Assembly: GCA_946186735.1 (NCBI GenBank)
Contig: CAMHOK010000005.1
Location: 1-37,585, forward strand
Length of the DNA: 37,585 nt
Source: an uncultured Bacteroidales bacterium
GTDB taxonomy: Bacteria; Bacteroidota; Bacteroidia; Bacteroidales; Paludibacteraceae
Direction: 5' to 3'
In this document: piece after piece, positions 9,701 to 17,807 of the stretch
How the letters are laid out: each line of letters starts with the position of its first letter
Position numbering within the stretch: the first letter of the stretch is position 1
Position numbers and translations under genes: made by a program
The notes under the pieces: model-generated
Seen by the model: only the letters and a program-made list of their open reading frames with translations
Databases searched by the model: none
Told to the model about the DNA's origin: nothing

Positions 9701-12613
9701 ATGTGTATCTTGACAAGCATATACTTCAAACTCAGATATTGCTATATCTTTTCCATCATTAGCTATTATACGAACATACCTGCCTGTACCGGTTACATTT
9801 ATTGTATTACCTGTTGCCCCTACTGTTTGGCTTTTTTTCACCTCACGGATAGTGGTCCATGAAGCATTATTGTAGGCTACATCGTTAGTGAAGTCGGATG
9901 GTGCATCAGATACTTGAATAACATAATCCTCAGAATGACGGCCATTTTGTTGCCAATAGATAACTATTTTGTTGAGTTCGTAAGAATACCCTAAATCAAC
10001 CGCCCACCATCGATAAGCGTCTTCCGATGCGCTGGCTGCTCCCCACGCTATAAAATTGGTTGACAGATTGCCATCTACAGCTTTATCCGGAGTCTCTCCA
10101 ACATTACTTCCTCCCTTACCTCCGGTACGAGAATATCCTGCCCGTGCATCTTTTCCTATAGCAAGGTTGGAGGTAAGATTAGAACAATCGCAAGAGGCTG
10201 ATGTATATAGAAAATATGCGTCTCCGATAAAGATATCATTGTTGGAGAAACCGTCAATCTTAATCTGATACGAGGTAGTGGCATATCCAAGATTATCTAT
10301 TTCAACACTTGTCCAAGAACGAGCGTTAGTGGTTACTGATTTCTTTCCATATTCTGCACTGCTTGCATTAATCAGACAAATGTTAAAAGTAACTGCCTCT
10401 TCGGTCCAAACATCAAATATGAGTTTATCATAATCTGATGCATCAATAACATCCGTTGAAATCGTACCATATTCGAGTCCAAACCATCTATTATCAGCAT
10501 TAGAACTGACGCGCCACAATGTACGAGTAGCAACCGTGATAGCTTGTTGTGAGCAACCACCATTCCATTCGCCGAAAGTCCAACCTTTGTTAGTATATTG
10601 CGTGCCCCACAGGGATTGAACCTGACATGCCGAATATGTTGGTATGGTGTTAAGCGTCATACCAAGGGTTGTGGCATTGACCGAGACTGAAGCGGTTGAC
10701 TCGTTATCATACTCGTCTCGAGCTTTGACGGTGAAGCTATAGTTAGTGTTGGGTAATAAGCGAGTTATCTTGATATATCCGTTCTCATCAGGATAAAGGT
10801 TATCTTGATCTATACCGGTAGCCGTAACATGATACTTCACACCATTAACCGAGCCGACAGACAAGGTTACGGTCGTCTCTGTGGCAGATACCAACGAGGC
10901 GGTTACTGAGTGAGGCAGTATAGGATACTGAACTTTGATTTTCGAGCAGGTAAAGTCGAAGATAAAAGTATAAGCCCCTCTCAAGCCTGTGGTTATCTCA
11001 GCATTGGGCGCGTCAGCGGCTGTATTGGTCAACTCAACTATCTGGTCGTCAGCCGTGATGGTGGAACCGCTCGTCTTACCTCTCCAAGTACTTATTGGTT
11101 TGTCATATACCTTAAACTGATAAGTGGTTGTCGCATTCAGCACCAAGGTCTTTTTTATTGTTGTTCCGTTATTATCCCAAGGGTCAAACGGGTCGGTCTC
11201 TGCCCAGTTGTTGAAACTGCCCTTGAGATATAACCCCGTATTAGCATACCACTTATTATGCTGATAATTAAAGAACTCATCGCCATACACATCCAATTCT
11301 GCACTTACATTACTACCATTATTGCTAAACTTTATCCTATCGTAGTTTCTATCGTATCTGTCCACCGGTTCTTTGAAGATCTTCTTGCCATCAAAATTAG
11401 TCCAACCGGTGTAAGTCATAGTATGTCCGGGCCAACCATTGTTAAGCGAACCCGAACTTTGCCATTCATAGATCTTCACATTATTGTCAGCCCAATCAGG
11501 AGTATTAACGAAATAGACCATCTCAGCCAACTGCTCAAGATTAGTAAGCCAACGACCATCCCACCAATATTGGCAATGGTAATCATCTATCCAGAGGTCT
11601 CCTGTTTTTGTATTTGAATCACCTTTTTTACTGAAGATTGCTCTATTTAAGTTGTTGTTTTCCCAAGTGATTTTATACACTTCTTTTCCCCAAGGGTCAG
11701 TATAGCCTTCGACGAGAGTCATTTCTTCGCCCGGGAATGCGGCATTCTTCTGAGAGGCATCGCCACTATACCACAGATATGCCATTGGCACATAGTTCTG
11801 ATTATCTGATTTTACAAAATACAGCACATTGTCTTCACAGTCAGAAGCATTGCAAGGTGTTCCTATCTTGTAGTTGAAGGTTGTTGTTTTGCGGTCGATA
11901 CCACCATCTACATTGATCTTACATGCCACTTCTACAATGTCGCCTTCAGAATAGTCGGTTAAGGTATATGACACCTCATTGCCATCAACTACTGCTGCTC
12001 TTTCTACGAAACCACCATTCCTTCCTGTGTAGTCGTGAATATATCCACCGGTTATCGTACCCTCATTGAAAGTAAAAATAACGGTAACCTCATCACCGGC
12101 AGAATTAAAGGTAACAAGATAGTTGTTTGAGAATATACCATCAATAGAAGCACTTGAAGAGAAGTTGCAGTTATTTGTTTCGACCTCTTCACCCACGACA
12201 CAAGAGGTTGACCAATTGATATCATTCTCGTTGAAGATACCTGTATGCCTCTCTCCTTCACCACTAAAACTGATGTACAGATTATTGTATAATTTAGGAG
12301 CTGTAGTACTGCTTATAGGAATAGTAACGGTGTGTCCGCTGTTAGTGATTGTATAATGACCGGTAGCACCCAAATGATAGTCGTTGGCAACACTGGTATG
12401 TGCCCATCCGTTGATAGATGACATGACCTTATCATCACAATTGATAACTATCTTATAAGAATTTGTTCCATCTTCAATAAACGACATCTGCACAGTTGGT
12501 CCGCCTTCGAGTGTTACATTCGTATTACAATACGGACCTATCAAACCCCAAGCGGGGAGTGAATAAAAAGAAAAGAGAAAAATAAAAACACTTAAAAAGT
12601 TGAATCTTTTCAT
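6767..12613 (-). CDS. Large multidomain secreted protein (CBM26-like modules, Fn3-like domain, two F5/8 type C/discoidin-like domains, T9SS type A-like C-terminal domain)
   Basis: Signal peptide. VYFVNTPDWADNNVKIYEW...WPGHTMTYTG (CBM26-like). LALNKTATASVEVDGWNAAKAVDPDVDTYWAT...WWGIDLGNYYNLSQVEVAW and LAIGKDARAGYS...DKAVDGNLSTNFIAW...WWAVDLGYSYELNKIVIYW (F5/8C). C-terminal VVYSLTGQRLL...LTRGVYLLQTDTETLKLIIGGK. Confidence 0.75.
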   Translation of the reverse strand: MKRFNFLSVFIFLFSFYSLPAWGLIGPYCNTNVTLEGGPTVQMSFIEDGTNSYKIVINCDDKVMSSINGWAHTSVANDYHLGATGHYTITNSGHTVTIPISSTTAPKLYNNLYISFSGEGERHTGIFNENDINWSTSCVVGEEVETNNCNFSSSASIDGIFSNNYLVTFNSAGDEVTVIFTFNEGTITGGYIHDYTGRNGGFVERAAVVDGNEVSYTLTDYSEGDIVEVACKINVDGGIDRKTTTFNYKIGTPCNASDCEDNVLYFVKSDNQNYVPMAYLWYSGDASQKNAAFPGEEMTLVEGYTDPWGKEVYKITWENNNLNRAIFSKKGDSNTKTGDLWIDDYHCQYWWDGRWLTNLEQLAEMVYFVNTPDWADNNVKIYEWQSSGSLNNGWPGHTMTYTGWTNFDGKKIFKEPVDRYDRNYDRIKFSNNGSNVSAELDVYGDEFFNYQHNKWYANTGLYLKGSFNNWAETDPFDPWDNNGTTIKKTLVLNATTTYQFKVYDKPISTWRGKTSGSTITADDQIVELTNTAADAPNAEITTGLRGAYTFIFDFTCSKIKVQYPILPHSVTASLVSATETTVTLSVGSVNGVKYHVTATGIDQDNLYPDENGYIKITRLLPNTNYSFTVKARDEYDNESTASVSVNATTLGMTLNTIPTYSACQVQSLWGTQYTNKGWTFGEWNGGCSQQAITVATRTLWRVSSNADNRWFGLEYGTISTDVIDASDYDKLIFDVWTEEAVTFNICLINASSAEYGKKSVTTNARSWTSVEIDNLGYATTSYQIKIDGFSNNDIFIGDAYFLYTSASCDCSNLTSNLAIGKDARAGYSRTGGKGGSNVGETPDKAVDGNLSTNFIAWGAASASEDAYRWWAVDLGYSYELNKIVIYWQQNGRHSEDYVIQVSDAPSDFTNDVAYNNASWTTIREVKKSQTVGATGNTINVTGTGRYVRIIANDGKDIAISEFEVYACQDTHTPPTMTSATVVSYTSETEVVLNLQATDENTEQLYKFKIVEENGTEHFVTANNSHQATLTGLSSICQTLSVYAIEEHYQLISSNHIDVVLTIPSNFNLALNKTATASVEVDGWNAAKAVDPDVDTYWATGAISATTTSWWGIDLGNYYNLSQVEVAWNNADALVYYWEVSVDGINYYPLSKNNTAPSNYTTQPNTPLYETYNFDSGVGGRYLRTRITLNNGAEICIRDAIVNGGCYSSGDNPIMTFASLVECQISISDASAIIDVGAWDDVTTFDNLTYNVVFTAGGEANRNGLTATDGILTLSGLTEGTTYTVRIYAVDEDDNVSSNYKELTFTPALKLYYFTGDGTGVTGVWEGVLGVSEANAAKRRFQSTATEGVYLFTIPVVGDNQQYRLYFDVEGNRAFVNDNNHWSVAGNQHLVNHNGETVSVYAKDKDHFVSNFDHVYVIGPAVGASTEPEAAEMTYDNGQFIWEGAVTAGNFRIMVKATEGATPAFTDHSRARIMDTETFANSEDFINARLIFEPATWTWWWEEISADGVCIKRGGPGDGCTECGTAVTFTDGYVVKIKQVSTTEIRVTAQILDERVGLGTAYFQNYVNKNPMSGVRQYQMTRIDDHNYTATITTSSEAVGMTEKVIDDWTAGVGIRYGIKFEFAAGGYCITGPDYYYMQNGCAPDLFTIYHHGQAPVGERESFEGGTIVQPIEYRRKFDLDTWYSIYFPFVVTAVKVYNETDDVYYDILPYYRKSDGTLKGKQYIIRRANPQKGMAIDNFTDKGYDGSNGWYDPKAENDAGIAGWLPQKNTPYIIQFHNAYYADRWICFYGEPYSDISNTFSKGDGDDLTQIVDEHVNIYGNKTMMSQTLSGQSYHLNYEEYGGMAWTRYSDHTLYPFECYILANTTTTARYKVLRKGTASSDVPTPTDDIYTVSQQTIVVYSLTGQRLLTVRDATVDEVAEQCSEQLTRGVYLLQTDTETLKLIIGGK

Positions 12614-12698
12614 GGCACTATTAAGTTTTGTTTAATTATTTTTTTAGTTCTGAGGACTCTGACCCTCAGTGAACTCTCAGCAGTCTTTGCTCTTTGCT

Positions 12699-12719
12699 CC
12701 CCTCCTTCGCAAGGAGGGG
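12699..12719. repeat. Perfect hairpin CCCCTCCTT-CGC-AAGGAGGGG followed by TTGGGGTGGTTGG
   Basis: 9-bp perfect stem. The flanking GGGGTGGTTGG also occurs around 2085 and 2158. Confidence 0.85.
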
Positions 12720-12733
12720 TTGGGGTGGTTGGA

Positions 12734-12937
12734 ATGCTATTGAACGAAAACCCCTACGGGGTATATTTTGTAATTGTACTCGTTATGCTATTGAACGAAA
12801 ACCCCTACGGGGTATATTTTGTAATTGTACTCGTTATGCTATTGAACGAAAACCCCTACGGGGTATATTTTGTGCTTGTACTCGTTATGCTATTGAACGA
12901 AGACCCCTATGGGGTATATTATGTGCTTGTACTCGTC
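12734..12937. repeat. Tandem array, 4 x 51 bp, ATGCTATTGAACGAAAACCCCTACGGGGTATATTTTGTAATTGTACTCGTT
   Basis: Units start at 12734, 12785, 12836 and 12887. The core is the same family as 2234-2251 and 2287-2304. Confidence 0.95.
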
Positions 12938-13050
12938 ATTCTGCCCTTGCCGGCAAAGCGAGGGCTGTGAGGGTTATGACAAGGAAAATATGAAATAGCA
13001 ACGAATTGTTTTTCATGATGTTTTCTGTTTTTTTATTTGCGGTTATTATT

Positions 13051-13210
13051 TTTCTCGGAGTTTCTCGGAGTAGATCGGAGTAGCTCGGAGGATCTCGGAT
13101 GATCTCGGAGGATCTTGGAGTGGATCGGAGTAGCTCGGAGTGGCTCGGAGTGGCTCGGAGTGGCTCGGGGTGGCTCGGAGTGGATCGGAGGGGCTCGGAG
13201 TGGATCGGAG
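13051..13210. repeat. Decanucleotide array (tggCTCGGAG)n, 16 units
   Basis: Perfect 10-bp register across 160 bp, with CTCGGAG/ATCGGAG cores. Confidence 0.95.
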
Positions 13211-13216
13211 GTGTTT

Positions 13217-13783
13217 TTAGTATCCTCTGGCGCGGCGGCGGGCAGAGGACATTTCCTCTTTAATGCCACCATTCTCAATAAATTCTTTTTTCTTGCGCTC
13301 TATCAGTCCCTCAATCATCGGGAAATACTGATGGATGAGAGTAAGAGCTATATTGGCTATTGTTTCGTCGCTGCGCGTAAGTATTGCCTCTTGATAATCT
13401 TTGGCATCGCTATGCTTCAAACAATATTTTTTTGTTTGCAGGCTCCTTGGGTCAGTAGCAGACCAATGTTCTAACCCCCTCGTCAATAAGTAATCTTCGT
13501 AGTCGGCTTTCAACTCATGTATGCTGCCGCGTGCAGTGTTGAGAAGCTTGATCTGCATCTCCTTAGAGGTATCGCCATCCACACTGCCTTCAGCAATATT
13601 TTGTTTTCCGCTCCGTGCCGCCTGTATCATCTGGTCGATTGTTCTGTCGCCCTTCACAAAAAACTTATTGGCAAAGAAATAAGTAATAGCGTAGATACAG
13701 TTCGCAATCTTATACACTTTCAACCGCTCATAGCGATTACCGGTAAGAGGAATGAAACTACTATCTTGGTTATTATCGCTCAT
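13217..13783 (-). CDS. Four-helix-bundle protein (23S rRNA intervening-sequence protein-like)
   Basis: YERLKVYKIANCIYAITYFFANKFFVKGDRTIDQMIQAARSGKQNIAEGS...TSKEMQIKLLNTARGSIHELKADYEDYL is the characteristic pattern of this family. Confidence 0.85.
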   Translation of the reverse strand: MSDNNQDSSFIPLTGNRYERLKVYKIANCIYAITYFFANKFFVKGDRTIDQMIQAARSGKQNIAEGSVDGDTSKEMQIKLLNTARGSIHELKADYEDYLLTRGLEHWSATDPRSLQTKKYCLKHSDAKDYQEAILTRSDETIANIALTLIHQYFPMIEGLIERKKKEFIENGGIKEEMSSARRRARGY

Positions 13784-13810
13784 AAATGATATTAGATTAA
13801 TTTATTTATT

Positions 13811-13860
13811 TTTCTCGGAGTGGCTCGGAGAATCTCGGAGAAACTCGGAGGGGCTCGGAG
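13811..13860. repeat. Second decanucleotide array (CTCGGAG core), 5 units
   Basis: Same 10-bp register and same left flank (TTATTTTTCTCGGAG) as the 13051-13210 array. Confidence 0.95.
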
Positions 13861-13868
13861 TTGTTTTT

Positions 13869-13921
13869 AAATACTGATGGATGAGAGTAAGAGCTATATT
13901 GGCTATTGTTTCGTCGCTGCG
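13869..13921 (-). pseudogene. 53-bp exact duplicate of an internal segment near the 3' end of the four-helix-bundle gene
   Basis: AAATACTGATGGATGAGAGTAAGAGCTATATTGGCTATTGTTTCGTCGCTGCG is identical at 13323-13375 and 13869-13921. Confidence 0.95.
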
Positions 13922-13930
13922 GTTTCGTTG

Positions 13931-16900
13931 TTAGCGGCAGGGGGTTGGTCTTCCTATAGCGTCGTAGCAGTCGCCGGAGGGAGTGATGATAAACAGCTGT
14001 CCTTCGCGCAACACTTTGCGTGCTTGGGCAGGATAGAGAGTTATCTCTTCCACACTATCTTCCACTGACGGTTGTTTTTCGCATCTACCTGTACCATAGA
14101 CCTCCAACTCCCATAACGAGGCTCCATAGCCGGTATTGCGTTTGTGGCAGAGCAACCTCACATACTGTGCTTCGGTTGGTTGACCGCCATTGAGTTCAAT
14201 GTCTTCGGTTCCCCCTTTTGCCTCGGTGGCTGTGTATGCCGTTTGATAGTCCACCCCATCCTCACTGAGGAGTATGTCGTAGTCGGTGGCATAGGCGTTC
14301 TCCCAGAGCAGTCTCACGGAGGTCAGTCGGTAGCACTCTTCGAGGTCGATCTCTATCCACTCCTCGTCTTGGAAGCGGCTGGACCATCGTGTGTCGGTCT
14401 GTCCGTCCACGGCGTTAGCAGCTCCGGTGCCATCGTTCTCCGAGCCTGAGGCTGTGGCGGGCTTGCCGTAGGCGAGGTTCATCTCGGTGAAGAGCACGCG
14501 GTGGACTAAGACGGTGGCTGTGAGCTGTTGGCAGTGGAAGGTGAGCAGTGTGTCGCCCGTGGCAGTAGCGGTGAACGACTCATAGCAGGTGTCTGCCACG
14601 AAGCCGAACTGATTGACGGTGAAGAGACTGAACCGTTGTGTCTGTCCCACAGGCAGTGTTACCTCAGCGGGAGTGATGACAAGGCTGTCGGCATGCTCCA
14701 CCTCCATCACCACCACGGTGCACGAGGTCTGCACATCGCCTTTCTTCGCCGTCAGTTCAACGATACCCGGCACGGTGGCTATCAAGCGCTTACCTTCTAT
14801 CACTGCCTCACCTGCGGTGATGCTCAGCTCCGGCTCGCAACTGACCTTGCCTCCTAAGGCGTCGTAGCCGGTGATGGTGATGTTGGTGCTCTCTGTCTCG
14901 CTGAGCACCTCTTGGTCGGTCTTGAGGTCTATGGCGAAGAGCACCCCTGCCTTACCCTGCACCGGTCGTCCGTAAGCCTCTAACTCATAGAGCGAGGTGC
15001 CGTACTGTGTGGCTCGGCGGTTACCCGTTATCCTTAGGTAGCGTCCGCGCGACGTCTTTTTCTCGGCTGCTAACAGACGAGCCAGAGCCACCTTCTCCGT
15101 GCCGCCTGACGACGAGAGGGTGATGGTGGTCCATGTCTGTTGGTCGTCGCTCAGACCTACCTCATACTCAGTGGCATAGGCAGCCTCCCAGCGGAGGATG
15201 AGATGGTCGATATAACATGTCTGGGTCAGATCGACCACGGCATACTCGCCATCTTGGTGTGCCGAGCCCCATCGTGTGGAGCGGTCGCCGTCGGTGAGCG
15301 ACTCAGGACGCGTGCCCGCGTTCTCGAAAGAGGAGGCCGTCACCGTCTTCCTCAGTGCGAGGTTAGGATAAGGCAGTGTCCAAGCCAACGCGTCCGCCTC
15401 GGTCTCTACAGGACGGACATAGATGACAGGGTGGTTGACCCTGCTCTTGTCGGTGATGAGCGACATGCCCAGGTCTTGCACGGTGATGGTCGTATCCTTG
15501 GCTCCGAAGAAACGCACCTTCAAGGAGCGCATGTTGATGTTATACACGGCATAGGTGGTAGTGCCGGTGAGTGTGTCGGTGTAAGCACAGGCGAGGGGGT
15601 TGTCGGAGAAGATGTCGAAGCGTCTCTCCCCGAGCGAGCGGTGCGCATGTGTCAGGAAATAGGTGATGCCGCCGGTGTCGGTGTTGCGTGCGAGAGCTTT
15701 GCCTTGTTGATAGGCTCTGTCCCAGACGCGTGCTGCGGAGTCGGCATCGAAGAGCGAGAGGTACGACAGACACACATTGCCAAGGCCTGACTCGTCGCCT
15801 AAGCCGGCAGACGGTGCCTCGTAGTTGCCCACATGCTTATGAGAGTACATCTCGGTGTAGTCCCATCGGGCGAACCTCAGATCTTCGCTCATGTAGTTGG
15901 TGAGCAGGGTAGATATAGGCATCCATTGGATAGAGTGCATCCATACGGGGTCGCCCGAGAACCATGTCCACCACCCCACTCCCTGCATGGTGAGGTTGCA
16001 GCAGTAAGGGTGCTGATACTTAGTATAGTCGATGTTGCGTCGTTGACGGTCGAACCAGTACTCGGCTATTGCTCTTGCCTCTACGGTATAACCGAAGACG
16101 GCAGCGTCATACATCTGCTTGTCGCCGAGGGCGAGGGCGAGCATGAGCATACCTCCCCACGCCTGCATCGACTCGCTCGACGACTCTTGTCCGTTGCCGT
16201 TGCCTTGGTTACCCATACCTCCAGCGAAAGAGTGTCCGCAGTAAGGGTTGAAGGTTCGCAACCATGGATAATGGCTGTTGTCGCGCTCGTGGCATGCATA
16301 GTCCATTGCCAGCTCGCGTGCCATAGGTCCGTACTGCTCACGAAAATCGTTATCGAGCATACAGAGGACGGCGGCAGCATAGGTGAAGTAACCGTAGTGG
16401 AAATGGTGGTCGTTGAAGGTCTCGGAGTCGTACGAGGGGTCGAACCCGACGAGTGCTCCGAAGCGCGGGAAACGTGCAAAATAGCGGTCTTGCTCGCCCG
16501 GGGTGTAGCTCAGCCAGTCCACCAAGGCGTCTCGGAGCCTCTCCTTGGCTTGGAGATAGACGGCGGTGTCGCCTGTCTGAAGAGCGAAGGTCATGTAGTG
16601 CATCATCTGCGTCAGTCCCTTGCCTCCCCAATAAGTGTCGGCACCGAAGCTGCCTTTCTGTGCATAGTCGGCTGCAAGCGAGTGCATCAGCACGGGCGAG
16701 TAGCCCTCTGCCCACTTGGCAGGAGCGGGGAAGAATGGCAGGAGGTGGTTGACCGCATAGGTGAAGCTGAAGCGGTTACCCTCAGCCAGTCGCATCGTGC
16801 CGCGCGGTGAGAGGTAAGTGAGATAGTCGTGGTCGGCAGAAGAGAGAAACTTCGTGGTGGCAGGAGTGATGTATGGGTTGGCAGAGCCCTCATGACTATA

Positions 16901-17758
16901 GTAATGATGCGGTAAGAACGCCATGAGGCAGTCGTCGGTGCGGAGAGCGGGTGAGCCTGAGCTCAGATCTTCGGTGAAGACGACGAAAGTGGTGTTGAGC
17001 AGCGAGCGGCTGACATCGTTGTCGTACTCTACCCTTGTTAGTCTCGGCACTCGCCACGCATAGGTCTGCCATAGGTCAGAGGTGAGTCCGTCGGTGAGCA
17101 GTGCCACCGTGAGCATCTGTCGCGACCCCTTGGTCATCTGTGCCACTCCGTAGCGTTGGTTGTCGGGGTTCTTCACGCTCATGGTCATACCCTCTGCCTC
17201 TATCCACACGAGGGGCGAGCCTTGCATACATGTTACTCTCACCCACTGCTCGTGGTCGTACATGAGCAGCGAGCACATGAAGTCGGAGTAGTTGTCCACC
17301 AGCGCCTCTTTGAAGTCGGCCCGTCTGCCTGTGAGAGTGTTGAGAAAATCGACATGCAGCGTCTCATGCCACTTGACCTCTGAGCCTGTCTCTTCCCAGT
17401 GGTCGGGGTAGCCTATGTCGATACCGTTCTCTGCGGCTTCGACCCATCCCGGGTAGAGCCACACCTTGCCTGTCCATTGGTTGACCATGGCATAGGTCCA
17501 TGAGTCGTTGGTGGGCAGAGCGAGTGTACCCTCATGCTGTCCGTCGGGCGACGATAGACGCTGCAGCAGTGAGTCAGGGAGATAGAGTCGGCGGTGCTCG
17601 GTGTGATAAGCCAAGGAGCCGCCACGTGAGGCGGTACGACTCTCCGACAGTGGTGCGAAAGAGGCATACGAACCGGCACCTACCGACACCGGCTGCTGAG
17701 CCACAGCAACGCTCCACGCTGCGAACAGCATACTGAGTATGAGACTGAGACGCTTCAT
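13931..17758 (-). CDS. GH81 family endo-beta-1,3-glucanase with two C-terminal F5/8 type C-like domains
   Basis: FNDHHFHYGYFTYAAAVL and GNGNGQESSSESMQAWGGMLM match GH81 catalytic-region signatures. Later NLALRKTVTASSFENAGTRPESLTDGDRSTRWGS and NLAYGKPATASGSENDGTGAANAVDGQTDTRWSS are discoidin-like. Confidence 0.88.
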   Translation of the reverse strand: MKRLSLILSMLFAAWSVAVAQQPVSVGAGSYASFAPLSESRTASRGGSLAYHTEHRRLYLPDSLLQRLSSPDGQHEGTLALPTNDSWTYAMVNQWTGKVWLYPGWVEAAENGIDIGYPDHWEETGSEVKWHETLHVDFLNTLTGRRADFKEALVDNYSDFMCSLLMYDHEQWVRVTCMQGSPLVWIEAEGMTMSVKNPDNQRYGVAQMTKGSRQMLTVALLTDGLTSDLWQTYAWRVPRLTRVEYDNDVSRSLLNTTFVVFTEDLSSGSPALRTDDCLMAFLPHHYYSHEGSANPYITPATTKFLSSADHDYLTYLSPRGTMRLAEGNRFSFTYAVNHLLPFFPAPAKWAEGYSPVLMHSLAADYAQKGSFGADTYWGGKGLTQMMHYMTFALQTGDTAVYLQAKERLRDALVDWLSYTPGEQDRYFARFPRFGALVGFDPSYDSETFNDHHFHYGYFTYAAAVLCMLDNDFREQYGPMARELAMDYACHERDNSHYPWLRTFNPYCGHSFAGGMGNQGNGNGQESSSESMQAWGGMLMLALALGDKQMYDAAVFGYTVEARAIAEYWFDRQRRNIDYTKYQHPYCCNLTMQGVGWWTWFSGDPVWMHSIQWMPISTLLTNYMSEDLRFARWDYTEMYSHKHVGNYEAPSAGLGDESGLGNVCLSYLSLFDADSAARVWDRAYQQGKALARNTDTGGITYFLTHAHRSLGERRFDIFSDNPLACAYTDTLTGTTTYAVYNINMRSLKVRFFGAKDTTITVQDLGMSLITDKSRVNHPVIYVRPVETEADALAWTLPYPNLALRKTVTASSFENAGTRPESLTDGDRSTRWGSAHQDGEYAVVDLTQTCYIDHLILRWEAAYATEYEVGLSDDQQTWTTITLSSSGGTEKVALARLLAAEKKTSRGRYLRITGNRRATQYGTSLYELEAYGRPVQGKAGVLFAIDLKTDQEVLSETESTNITITGYDALGGKVSCEPELSITAGEAVIEGKRLIATVPGIVELTAKKGDVQTSCTVVVMEVEHADSLVITPAEVTLPVGQTQRFSLFTVNQFGFVADTCYESFTATATGDTLLTFHCQQLTATVLVHRVLFTEMNLAYGKPATASGSENDGTGAANAVDGQTDTRWSSRFQDEEWIEIDLEECYRLTSVRLLWENAYATDYDILLSEDGVDYQTAYTATEAKGGTEDIELNGGQPTEAQYVRLLCHKRNTGYGASLWELEVYGTGRCEKQPSVEDSVEEITLYPAQARKVLREGQLFIITPSGDCYDAIGRPTPCR

Positions 17759-17807
17759 GATGATATGTTTATCTGACCCGCGACATCTTCAAAAAGCAAG
17801 CGGGGTG

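Noticed and set aside
12694-12993. 99-aa and 81-aa plus-strand ORFs with repeated NENPYGVYF / NRKPLRGIF peptides
   Set aside because: The 51-bp repeat is a multiple of 3 and lacks stops in two frames, so long ORFs arise by chance. No start context, and both ORFs run into unrelated flanking repeats. Treated as DNA repeat.
13033-13474. ORFs with SEPLRATPSHS or GVARSGSEW repeats
   Set aside because: Read-through of the decamer array; the 10-bp period is not a codon multiple, so the peptide repeats are accidental.
15833-16810. 325-aa plus-strand ORF antisense to GH81 (and the 392-aa ORF 32760-33938 antisense to susD)
   Set aside because: Mirror frames of strongly supported minus-strand genes; compositional shadow ORFs.
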